Under the pieces are notes generated by a model that saw only the letters and a program-made list of their open reading frames with translations, searched no databases and had not been told where the DNA came from. A stretch of DNA of 64,000 bases, from contig CAXXKC010000002.1 of NCBI GenBank assembly GCA_963674835.2, positions 1,116,001 to 1,180,000 of the forward strand, written 5' to 3'. The stretch comes from G963674835 sp963674835 (GTDB lineage Bacteria; Planctomycetota; Planctomycetia; Pirellulales; Thermoguttaceae). Of the stretch, positions 43,912 to 52,165 are shown one piece after another (the first letter of the stretch is position 1; each line of letters begins with the position of its first letter). A program made the position numbers and the translations under genes.

Positions 43912-43947
43912 AGCCTTGCGTGACAATCAGTTACGTAGGGCTTTTTT
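43912..43947 (+). terminator. Rho-independent terminator after tRNA-Ala
   Basis: A 13-bp stem (43912-43924 with 43930-43942, three G-T pairs) and loop AATCA, followed by TTTTTT up to 43947. Confidence 0.88.
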
Positions 43948-44291
43948 GTGCGCACGGTGCGGATCGTCGTTTGTGCCGGTGTTGGCGTCAAACAGACACA
44001 AATGACGGCGACATGGCATGGCACCAACGCCGGCGGATGGTTGTTGCCTGGGCCGTCGCACAATCATCCATAACTGTGGACGTGATGGTGCGGTGATCGC
44101 AACTCGCATAGGGTACTCCTTTCCCCATGTGTTGAGTTTCAAGAACCTGCCTGTGCCCACGCTACGATTCCGGGCTGCTTGACACCCCCTAGCGTGAGCA
44201 GTATTTTCACCGGAGTTGCCAGGGCTACAGGAGACAGCCCGCTCTTTCCGAAAAACAGCCGACGTCATTTCTCGGATTGGAGGATGTTACC
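43948..44291. other. Gap between tRNA-Ala and the disrupted PIN-like gene
   Basis: About 340 bp with no recognised gene. The last 40 bp should be the leader of the PIN-like gene, ending TTGGAGGATGTTACC before ATG 44292. I found no copy of the tRNA 3' end nearby that would mark an attachment site. Confidence 0.4.
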
Positions 44292-44319
44292 ATGCCAGTA
44301 CCGTTTACTAGAAGTGGTT

Positions 44320-45128
44320 TCACAACTGTCTGAGTGCTATCAACAGGCAGGCGACATGGACGAAAGCGTAAAACATCGTAATCTGCCGCTCGTAACGCAC
44401 GACCAATCGCCGGAAATCGCCGATCCAGGCGATCGAGCGTTCGATTTTCCAGCGGCGTTTGTAGCGTCGCAGCTTCCGTCCATCCTGTCGTTTTGGTTTC
44501 TTGCGATTTGCCCGATGCGGGCAAATCAGGTCGATTCCTCGTTTCGCCAATCGGTCCCGCAAAGGATCGGAATCAGCGGCCTTGTCGTAAATCAGCCGTG
44601 GGGGATTCTTGCGTGGGCGGCCTCGCCCTTTCCGCGGGACGGCCACTTGTTCAAGCGTGGTTTCAATGAGCGTGACTTCATTTGGTGTGGCCGAGGCAAG
44701 GTACACTCCCAGAGGAACACCCTCGCCGTCTGCCACCACCATAAGCTTCGTACCCTTTCCACGTTTGGTCTTGCCGACGCACGCGCCCCCTTTTTTGCCG
44801 GGGAAAACGTGCCGTCTGCAAAAGTCTCCTCCCACTTCAAGCGGCCTTGCTCGTCCAACTCGGCGAGAAAGGTCCGCCATACTTTCAGCCAGATGCCCGT
44901 TCTTTCCCAATCCCGTAGCCGTCGCCAACACGTACTGGCCGATGGAAATCTCCGTTTCGGCAGGTCCTTCCATCGCGCCCCACTTCGCAGCACCCAGAGG
45001 ATGCCTTCAAAGCACGGGCGATTGGCAATCGGCCAAGGTCCGCCGTTGGGGTTCGGTTTAGGTTCGGGAATCAATGGGGCAATCTTGGCCCATTGTGCAT
45101 CGGTAAGTTCGCTTCGTTGTCGGGTCAT
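44320..45128 (-). CDS. IS5-family transposase, two frames joined by -1 frameshifting
   Basis: Frame one starts at ATG 45128 after AAGGAGG (MTRQRSELTDAQWAKIAPLI, then GILWVLRSGARWKDLP) and frame two ends at 44320. They join at an A AAA AAG heptamer, giving a product of about 269 residues. The DDE residues are present: first Asp in ETFADGTFSPAKKGG at the joint, second Asp in RLIYDKAADSDPLRD, and Glu in RWKIERSIAWIGDFRRLVVR. The transposase looks functional. Confidence 0.92.
44790..44796 (-). promoter_or_regulatory. Programmed -1 frameshift heptamer in the IS5-family transposase
   Basis: The minus strand reads GCA AAA AAG GGG in frame one; -1 slippage on A AAA AAG continues GGG GGC GCG TGC into frame two. 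Confidence 0.85.
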
Positions 45129-45231
45129 GGAAAAATCCTCCTTCCCATAACCCATTATATGAATCCACACTCTGTCTTACGGCGTTTGTCCACTGCTGGC
45201 AACGCTGTCATTCGAAACCACTTCTAGGAAC

Positions 45232-47559
45232 ATGGTGCTCCATATTCTCGAACGCGAACAATTGGTCATACGGTTCGAAGACATGTGCGTAGCTACCATG
45301 AGCGACTTTGATCAAGTCACCTACGTTGCAACATCCCGCACGTACGACCTCGGACGCGATGGGCGGGTAGCGGGAATACGGTCGGGCAACGTACCGCCCT
45401 TCATTTGTTGCAGCTGTGTGCAACATGAGAGAGTCGTGGAGAAGGCAATTTTAGACTTCCAACGACTCTTAGAGAATGCACGACCAGAGCATGTTGTGTT
45501 CTGTTTCACTGATTCACAGTTCACCGAGTACACTGCAAACACGATTGAGAAGGAAATTCGCCGATTACTTCCCGAGATCGTGACGGTAAGGTCATTCGGT
45601 CCGCGACAATTGAGTGAGATCGTTGTGCGGAACCCCAGAGGATTCGAGCAACTCTACGCTGCCGAAATCTCGGACATACGTAGCGCGCTTTCAATGAAGA
45701 GCACAAACGCAATTGAGGTTGAGTTAACTGGCCTCCGGCTGGCCCTTACCACCAACTTGAGCGATGACGCGGAGACAAGACGACAGGACCTCGTTCGCAA
45801 CTTGGTTCTTACTGTGCTGGCTACCAAGGACGCTCTCACACCGTCCCAAATCGCCCAGGAAGTAAGCCGGGAGCTGCACCTAGCCCGGACGGTTCATGTT
45901 GGCTGGCTGCAGTCGCAACTCAATGAACTGGTAGCCAGTAGTTGTGTAGAAACCAGTAACGGCGCCTTTTCCATAACTGACGCTGGCAAGGAAGAGATAC
46001 GCCAGAGAACAGAGCGCGGTTCTGTGAGTATTTTGGATGGTAAGAAGAAGATTGCCGATGCCATTGAGGAAATGACGGGCACGGCACCATCCGAAACCGA
46101 GATTCGGCAACTGTGGAATATCTTGCAGGACAGCATCAGCACAATGTTCACGTCGCATGGGGAGACGATTGTGGAGTCGGTTGCCTCAGTACTAGGCGGA
46201 CTCTCCAACGTGCAACAGCATGAGACCCTCGTTGAACAAATCAACCGGATCGGTCAACGCATTCGCGGTCTTCCCGGCCAAGGCGCTCGAATCGAGGAGG
46301 TCGCGCAGGCAATCGTGGACGTGTTCACGGAACGGACGAGCGATGCTTTTTCTTGGCTTGCGAATATTTGCGAAGTATTCGTGCAGGTGTGCGCTCTCGG
46401 ACTGGAACCGTCCATTCAGGAGCAGATTTCCAGCCAATTGAAGGAAGTGGATCTAATCCTTGATACAGACGTAGTACTCTCACTCCTCTCGAAGGGCGAG
46501 CCGAACCATGACGCCGTTGTCACAATCGCTCGCACATGGGAGCGAATTGGAGGAGCAATCTACGTGACGGCACCAGTACTGGAGGAAGTTGCGCATCACG
46601 CGGATATCGCACAGGTTGACTACGAAAACGTGTGGCGTGATTTGGACAAGACAGAAGACTCACAATTGCCGTATATTGCCAAGAATGTGTTTGTTCGCGC
46701 GTTTGCGATCGAGTCACGCAGCGCAAACGCATCCGTGACGCCAAACCACTGGAACAAGTTCATATCAGCTTTTCGAGGACGCCATCACCTGGACTATGAC
46801 AAGATACTCGATCTATTACGTGATGAGCAGTGTGACTTTCTTTCGGAAAGTGACGTCGACGCGGACTTCGCTCGTCGCATGGAGAAGTCGCTGTTTGATC
46901 AACGGAAGACTCGCATTGGTTCAAGTGTTGGTGCGATTGAGGACTTGCGTCACAAGTGTTCACGAGATGGGCGATTGCTGGCCATTATTCTGTGGTACCG
47001 AAAGAAGCTCACCGAAGAGGGCCACCGCACAGCATTCATTGTGTCCGGCGGGTTCCGAGCCGCAAGTCGGATACTTCAGCACGAGCTTCAAGGGCCGGAG
47101 CCCGTGTTGTACCCAGCGGCGGTTGCGTGGCTGCTGTCATTGGTTCCTGGCGTCAAACTGAGCGGAAGCACTTTGCGGGCAGTCCTGTTTGATGCTAATC
47201 TCCACGTGCAAGTCGACCCCTTGGACCGGACAATCTTCCGAGTCCTTCAGTCTTCGCAGGAATACAGCATACATCGTTCCCGGCGCGCTACTCTAAGAAA
47301 TGCGATCCGAGGTCAGATCCGAAAACGCGCGACCGACATCGGGATTTCAGAGGGTGAGTTGACTGCCAAGGTCGTCGCGGGAGATGTTAGCACGGAGCGG
47401 CTGACCACAGAAGTTGTGGCGGAGGCGATCGACGAGGTTGCGAGGTCCCGATCTGAGGAGGAAGTTGCGGACCTGCGCGGGCAAGTCGAGAAACTGACGC
47501 ACCAACTCGAGGAAGAACGACAGAAACGGCGAGGCCGAGAGACACGTAGAGACAGATGA
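45232..47559 (+). CDS. Large PIN-like nuclease-domain protein of unknown family, 5' end split by IS5-type insertion
   Basis: 775 residues from ATG 45232. The natural start is probably ATG 44292 (after TTGGAGG); removing the IS and one TA joins ATG CCA GTA CCG TTT ACT AGG AAC to this frame without a break. Residues about 80-150 (VVFCFTDSQFTEYTANTIEK) recall the N-terminal sensor or nuclease-like segments of bacterial defence proteins. A winged-helix-like stretch lies near 190-260. A PIN-like core follows with acidic residues in LILDTDVVLSLLSKG (about 410), PVLEEVAHH (about 450) and RDGRLLAIILWYRKK (about 580). The C-terminus is a charged coiled coil. Codon use is markedly more AT-rich than in neighbours, suggesting transfer. 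No close family recognised. Confidence 0.75.
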   Translation: MVLHILEREQLVIRFEDMCVATMSDFDQVTYVATSRTYDLGRDGRVAGIRSGNVPPFICCSCVQHERVVEKAILDFQRLLENARPEHVVFCFTDSQFTEYTANTIEKEIRRLLPEIVTVRSFGPRQLSEIVVRNPRGFEQLYAAEISDIRSALSMKSTNAIEVELTGLRLALTTNLSDDAETRRQDLVRNLVLTVLATKDALTPSQIAQEVSRELHLARTVHVGWLQSQLNELVASSCVETSNGAFSITDAGKEEIRQRTERGSVSILDGKKKIADAIEEMTGTAPSETEIRQLWNILQDSISTMFTSHGETIVESVASVLGGLSNVQQHETLVEQINRIGQRIRGLPGQGARIEEVAQAIVDVFTERTSDAFSWLANICEVFVQVCALGLEPSIQEQISSQLKEVDLILDTDVVLSLLSKGEPNHDAVVTIARTWERIGGAIYVTAPVLEEVAHHADIAQVDYENVWRDLDKTEDSQLPYIAKNVFVRAFAIESRSANASVTPNHWNKFISAFRGRHHLDYDKILDLLRDEQCDFLSESDVDADFARRMEKSLFDQRKTRIGSSVGAIEDLRHKCSRDGRLLAIILWYRKKLTEEGHRTAFIVSGGFRAASRILQHELQGPEPVLYPAAVAWLLSLVPGVKLSGSTLRAVLFDANLHVQVDPLDRTIFRVLQSSQEYSIHRSRRATLRNAIRGQIRKRATDIGISEGELTAKVVAGDVSTERLTTEVVAEAIDEVARSRSEEEVADLRGQVEKLTHQLEEERQKRRGRETRRDR

Positions 47560-47677
47560 AGCTGCGTGGAATGACACGTCTGCTTCTGGCCCTGCCTGAT
47601 AGAATTATCTGTTTCACCACAAGTTTAAAGGCCGCATAGTCCGCCCCCGCCCGCCACACTTGAAAGAACCCGCGAAA

Positions 47678-49102
47678 ATGAACCGAGTACTCCTGACAAC
47701 TCTCTCCGCCATTGCCTGCCTGCTGTCACCGGCACTCTTGCCGGCCACTGCCTCGGATGCAGAACCAACGCCGTCAACGCCCAACGTGATCTTCGTGCTG
47801 GCCGACGACCTTGGATGGGCCGAGCTGGGCTGCTACGGAAACCGGTTCAACGAAACGCCACATCTCGACCGCTTGGCCAGCCAGGGCGTGCGATTCACCC
47901 AAGCCTATGCCGCCTCGCCCGTCTGCTCGCCGTTTCGCGCCGCGTTGATGACCGGGCAATATCCCGTTCGCACCGGCATTAACGACTATCTGCGTCCGAA
48001 CGATCCCAAGCACCTCTCGACCGATCTACTGACGCTCCCCGAACTGTTCAAGCAGCGCGGCTATGCCACGGGCCTCATCGGCAAATGGCACCTCACCGGC
48101 TACGCTTCGGCCGGCGCCGAAGAAGTTCCGCCAACGGCGCACGGCTTCGACGAAGTCATCGTCAGCGAAACGCACGGAATCGGCGGCGGCAGCTACTACC
48201 ATCCGTACCATTTCAACCCCGCGGTCGACAAGCGTCTGCCCGGCCCGCGAGAATACCTAGTCGACCGTCTCAACCGCGAAGCGGTCGACTTCGTCCAGCG
48301 GCACCGCGAAGAGCCGTTCTTCCTCTACCTAAGCCACTATGCCGTCCACACGCGACTGGTGGGCAAGCCCGAGCTGGTCGCCAAGTACGAGAGCAAACCC
48401 AACGCCGGCAAGGGCTCCAATGCGCCGAAGAACAACCCCCATCTGGCCGCCCAACTGGAGACCATCGACCAGGGCATGGGAATGCTGCTGAAGCGGCTCG
48501 ACGAGCTGGGTCTCACAGACCGCACGATCATCATGTTCATGGGCGACAACGGTGGTGAGTCGCGCGTGACGACCAACGGGCCGTTGCGGGCCGGCAAGAG
48601 CACCCTCTACGAAGGCGGCATCCGCGTGCCGCTGCTCATGCGCTGGCCCGGCCGGATCCCCGCCGACACCGTGTGCGACGTTCCCGTAATGAACATCGAC
48701 GTCTATCCCACCCTGGCCGCGATCATCGGTGCCAAGACCAACCCCGACCAACCCTTCGACGGCGTCTCTCTCCTGCCACTCTGGAACAATCCCGCCGCAG
48801 ACCTCGGCCGCCAGGCGCTCTACTGGTACTACCCGCTGACCAAGCCCCACTTCCTCGGCGGCGTTTCGGCCGCAGCGATCCGGCTGGGCGATTGGAAACT
48901 CATCGACGAGTTCACCACCGGCCGGCTCCAGTTGTTCGACCTGAAGCACGACCTCGGCGAAACCACCGACCTAGCCCAAACGATGCCCGAGAAAACCCAA
49001 GAACTCTACGACCGGCTAACCGCCTGGCGGACCAAGGTCGGCGCCGAAGTCGTCAAACACATCCAAGCGGCCTCGCCCCCGAAGCGTTCGTCACCCCGGT
49101 AA
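47678..49102 (+). CDS. Secreted type I sulfatase
   Basis: A 474-residue arylsulfatase-family enzyme. ATG 47678 opens a signal peptide (MNRVLLTTLSAIACLLSPAL). Metal-binding Asp pair in VIFVLADDLGWAE; formylglycine site Cys83 in SPVCSPFRAALMTG (C-x-P-x-R); further landmarks GLIGKWHLTG and IIMFMGDNGGES. It removes sulfate esters from polysaccharides, a hallmark of planctomycetes, and requires a formylglycine-generating enzyme encoded elsewhere. It is monocistronic. Confidence 0.95.
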   Translation: MNRVLLTTLSAIACLLSPALLPATASDAEPTPSTPNVIFVLADDLGWAELGCYGNRFNETPHLDRLASQGVRFTQAYAASPVCSPFRAALMTGQYPVRTGINDYLRPNDPKHLSTDLLTLPELFKQRGYATGLIGKWHLTGYASAGAEEVPPTAHGFDEVIVSETHGIGGGSYYHPYHFNPAVDKRLPGPREYLVDRLNREAVDFVQRHREEPFFLYLSHYAVHTRLVGKPELVAKYESKPNAGKGSNAPKNNPHLAAQLETIDQGMGMLLKRLDELGLTDRTIIMFMGDNGGESRVTTNGPLRAGKSTLYEGGIRVPLLMRWPGRIPADTVCDVPVMNIDVYPTLAAIIGAKTNPDQPFDGVSLLPLWNNPAADLGRQALYWYYPLTKPHFLGGVSAAAIRLGDWKLIDEFTTGRLQLFDLKHDLGETTDLAQTMPEKTQELYDRLTAWRTKVGAEVVKHIQAASPPKRSSPR

Positions 49103-49164
49103 CTCCGCAGCAAATCCACTGCCAAGGCGCATTCGGCGTGTATGTAGCGTCTATTTCGCTTTTA

Positions 49165-49263
49165 TTGGGTCCTGCATTGGAATTGGAACGAGGCCGACCA
49201 TCGGGAGGCCGAAAGATCAGGATTGGGTTGGACCCCTTGTTCCGTTTTCAATACAGGCATCAA
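49165..49263 (+). repeat. Rep2 copy 2 (99 bp), inserted in Rep1 copy D
   Basis: TA flanks at 49163-49164 and 49264-49265. It is 98 of 99 bases identical to copy 1 at 42294-42392. The IS4-type target duplication CAATA (49261-49265) overlaps its right end. Confidence 0.88.
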
Positions 49264-49265
49264 TA

Positions 49266-50698
49266 ACTCGACTTTTGCACTTATTGTGCTAGCAGTAGTG
49301 GCTTTCTAGAAAAAGGGCGAGCCTCTGCCAGAATGGTTTGAATGGACAAACACAAACCGTCTGACAAGGAGGACTCGCCATGATCATCGTACCCTCAGTC
49401 TTGGATATTTTGCAGGCATTGGCCGGAAAGATGACGTCCCCCAGCCGGCAAACATTTGTGCGAATTGCAGCGGGATGGCTGTTGGCCCAACACCGAACCG
49501 TGACGAGCATGCTTCGGGCAGTTCCTCAAGTACTCCCCAAACACTGGTCGTGTTTCCATCGTTTCTTCTCCCACGCGCATTGGTCGCTGGATGCGCTGGG
49601 GCTGTCCCTGGTGCCCTGGATGGAGCCCTTCCTGGGAAAGACCATCTTCTTGGTTGTCGATGACACGCTGGCGCGGAAGCGAGGCAAGAAGATCTATGGG
49701 GTGGGTTGGCACCATGACCCGTTGTTGAAGAACGTCAAGGCGGTGACCAGTTGGGGACATAGTTGGGTCATCTTGGGAGTTGTCGTGCGGTTTCCTCAAC
49801 TGACGGATCGCTGCTTCTGCCTGCCGATTCTCTTTCGCCTGTACCTCAACCAGGCGAAAGCCGCCCAACACCGTCGCGTCCACCGCACGCGTCCGGAACT
49901 GGCCCTGCAACTGGTACAGTTGCTGTGCCGATCCTATCCCACTCGCCGGTTTCACCTGCTGGGAGATGCCGCCTACAGCGGATGGACGTTGCGCGACGGG
50001 CTGCCGAGCAATTGCGAACTGACCAGCTACCTGCGTTTGGATGCGCGGCTGTATGCTCCCCCACCTCCGCGACTTCCTGGCAAGGGGCGGCCCCGGAAGC
50101 GAGGCGAACGTTTGCCTACCCCTGCGACCCTGCTGGAGGGGCGTGCGCGGCGTGTGACGGTCGATCTTTATGGTCGCCACGATACGATTCGCCTGGTCGA
50201 TATTGTAGCGCACACCTTTCACCATCCTAACCGCCCAATTCGCGTCGTGGCCATCGACTCGCTCCAAGGGAAACGGGGACGGCAGGCCTTCTTTTCGACC
50301 GTGGCTGAAGCGTCGGCCGAAGAGATCCTGGGCTGATACAGCCTCCGCTGGACCATCGAGGTCACTTTTGAGAGTGCCAAGGGCCACTTGGGATTCGAAG
50401 AACCACCGAGTTGGTCGCGACGAAGTGTCGAGCGCACGGCCCCTCTGGCCATGCTCTTGTATGGCGTTGTCGTCCTCTGGTTCGCCACCGTCGGATATCG
50501 CCATGCGCATCTTCCGCACCATCCGTGGTATCCTCAGAAGGCAACCTACTCCTTCGCCGATATGCTGGGGACCTTGCGCCACGAAAATCTCCGCTACACG
50601 ATTTTCTCGCTACCAGTTTCCAAGCACGATCAACGAAAAATCCTCGATGCCCTACAAAACACCGCGGCCGTTGCCGCCTAAAAGTGCAAAAGTCGAGT
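49266..50698 (+). mobile_element. IS4-family insertion sequence with a broken transposase
   Basis: A 1,433-bp element with 17-bp perfect inverted repeats (ACTCGACTTTTGCACTT at 49266-49282 and complement at 50682-50698) and a 5-bp target duplication CAATA (49261-49265 and 50699-50703). One transposase gene runs rightward and is interrupted by a single nonsense codon. Confidence 0.93.
49380..50681 (+). pseudogene. IS4-family transposase interrupted by an in-frame TGA
   Basis: 433 codons in one frame, broken by TGA at 50334-50336. AAGGAGG lies just before ATG 49380. The DDE motifs are first Asp in FLVVDDTLARKRGKK, second Asp in HLLGDAAYSGW, and after the stop Glu in YSLRWTIEVTFESAKGHLG, a perfect Y-x2-R-x3-E-x6-K signature. 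The TGA immediately precedes that Tyr, so the truncated product lacks the catalytic Glu. TGG or CGA to TGA would each need one change. Confidence 0.92.
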
Positions 50699-50758
50699 CA
50701 ATAAAACCACAAGAACACGCCGCCACGAACGCCACCGTCGAATGCGACTCGCACTAGG

Positions 50759-52165
50759 CTACTCCCCGGCGATTCCCAACTGGTCGAGCTTCTTCCTCAG
50801 CGTCGTGCGATGCAGCCCCAAACGCCTGGCGGCCGCGGCACACTGGTTGTGGTACCGCTGCATGGCCGCCTCCAGCAGCGGCGGTTCCACGAGTTGCAGC
50901 AACTGCTGATACAGGTCCGCTCGCGGCGGCTCCCGCCGAAGCTGACTCTGCGTCCATTGCTCGACCAGCGCGGTGATCGATTCCTCCAGCGACGACGGCG
51001 TCACGGTCTGCGGCGATGGCGGCGGAAGATGCTCCACAGCAACGCACCCGCCCGGCGCTAGGATCATCGCATGCTCGATCGCGTTGCGCAGCTCGCGAAC
51101 GTTCCCATACCACGGACGACGTTCAACTTCGGCAAGCACCTCGTCCGAGAGCACCGCTCGCGGCACGTGATTCTTCGCCGCCAGAACGTCGAGAAAGTAC
51201 TCGGCCAGCAGCGGAACATCCTCCTGGCGTTCCCGCAGCGCCGGCAACGCGATCTCGAACGTGATCAGCCGGTAGAACAGATCGTGGCGAAACGTCCCCT
51301 TGGCCACCTGCTCCGCCAGGTTGCGATGCGTCGCCGAAATGATGCGGAAATCCGTCTGCACCGGCCGATTGCCACCGACGGGTAGAATCTCGCTGTGCTC
51401 CAGCGCGCGGAGCAGCTTCACCTGCAAATCCATCGGAATGTCGGCCACTTCGTCCAGGAAGATCGTCCCGCCATGCGCCCGCTCCAACAGGCCGGCCCTC
51501 CCCTGATCCGCCCCCGTAAACGCCCCTCGCACGTGCCCGAACATCTCGCTCTCGGCCAGCGACGGACTCAGCGACGCCACGTTCACCGCCACAAATGGCC
51601 CTTTCGACCGCCGGCTATGCCGATGAATGGCCCGGGCGACCAGTTCCTTACCCGTGCCGCTTTCGCCATACAGATGCACGCACGCGTCCGACGGCGCCAC
51701 CAACGCGATGCGCTTGAACACGTCCTGCATCACCGGCGAATGGCCGACCAGCCGCAAAGGCTCCTCCTCGCCCGCCGATGACGGCGCCGCGGAAACCGCC
51801 TCGGGATGATACTCCAACACACGGCGAATGACCCGCCGCGCCGTCTGCAAGTCGAACGGCTTGGTCAAATAGTCGAATGCCCCGTTGCGAACCGACGTCA
51901 CCGCCGTATTCAGATCGCCATAGGCCGTCATCACCACGATCGGCACCGGACCGCAGCGGTCGCGAAACCGCCCCATCGCCGTCAGCCCGTCGATCCCCGG
52001 AAGGCGAATGTCCAGAAGAATGGCGTCGGGCAGCCGTTGGTCCGCATCAGCCAAGCCCTGTTCGGCCGAAGCCGCCGTGCTCGCCGAATGGCCCATCTCC
52101 GCGGCCAGCTTCGACAGGCCCCAGCAGATGCTCTGTTCATCATCGACAATCAGCAGGTGTGCCAT
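50759..52165 (-). CDS. NtrC-family sigma-54-dependent response regulator
   Basis: A 468-residue regulator. The receiver domain has acidic D8-D9 and phosphoacceptor D52 in AILLDIRLPG. The AAA+ domain (about 140-380) has Walker A GESGTGKE, the sigma-54 contact loop GHVRGAFTGADQG, Walker B GGTIFLDEVADI and the sensor segment RPWYGNVRELRNAIEH. A Fis-type helix-turn-helix ends the protein (AAARRLGLHRTTLRKKLDQL). It overlaps the histidine kinase gene by 26 bp, the kinase being first. It should activate sigma-54 promoters; targets are unknown. Confidence 0.95.
   Translation of the reverse strand: MAHLLIVDDEQSICWGLSKLAAEMGHSASTAASAEQGLADADQRLPDAILLDIRLPGIDGLTAMGRFRDRCGPVPIVVMTAYGDLNTAVTSVRNGAFDYLTKPFDLQTARRVIRRVLEYHPEAVSAAPSSAGEEEPLRLVGHSPVMQDVFKRIALVAPSDACVHLYGESGTGKELVARAIHRHSRRSKGPFVAVNVASLSPSLAESEMFGHVRGAFTGADQGRAGLLERAHGGTIFLDEVADIPMDLQVKLLRALEHSEILPVGGNRPVQTDFRIISATHRNLAEQVAKGTFRHDLFYRLITFEIALPALRERQEDVPLLAEYFLDVLAAKNHVPRAVLSDEVLAEVERRPWYGNVRELRNAIEHAMILAPGGCVAVEHLPPPSPQTVTPSSLEESITALVEQWTQSQLRREPPRADLYQQLLQLVEPPLLEAAMQRYHNQCAAAARRLGLHRTTLRKKLDQLGIAGE

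Larger units (their letters stand above)
44311..45224 (-). mobile_element. IS5-family (IS427-like) insertion sequence, apparently complete
   Basis: A 914-bp element. The ends share a perfect GAAGTGGTTTC inverted repeat (44311-44321 and 45214-45224) and are flanked by TA on both sides (44309-44310 and 45225-45226), as for IS427-group elements with 2-bp duplications. It carries one two-frame transposase. It sits after codon six of the PIN-like gene. Confidence 0.9.
49126..50754 (+). repeat. Rep1 copy D, split by Rep2 and an IS4-type element
   Basis: The left half (49126-49162, through TATTTCGCTTT) and right half (about 50709-50754, from GAACACGCCGCC to GACTCGCAC) are diverged Rep1 sequence. 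TA follows the right end (50755-50756); the left flank is AA. Everything between is inserted DNA. Confidence 0.75.

Noticed and set aside
43904..47660. Genomic island attached at tRNA-Ala
   Set aside because: No repeat of the tRNA 3' end and no integrase were found downstream, so only an accessory gene and an IS are claimed.
50334..50336. Selenocysteine codon in the IS4-type transposase
   Set aside because: No SECIS-like stem-loop is evident directly after the TGA and transposases of this family do not use selenocysteine.
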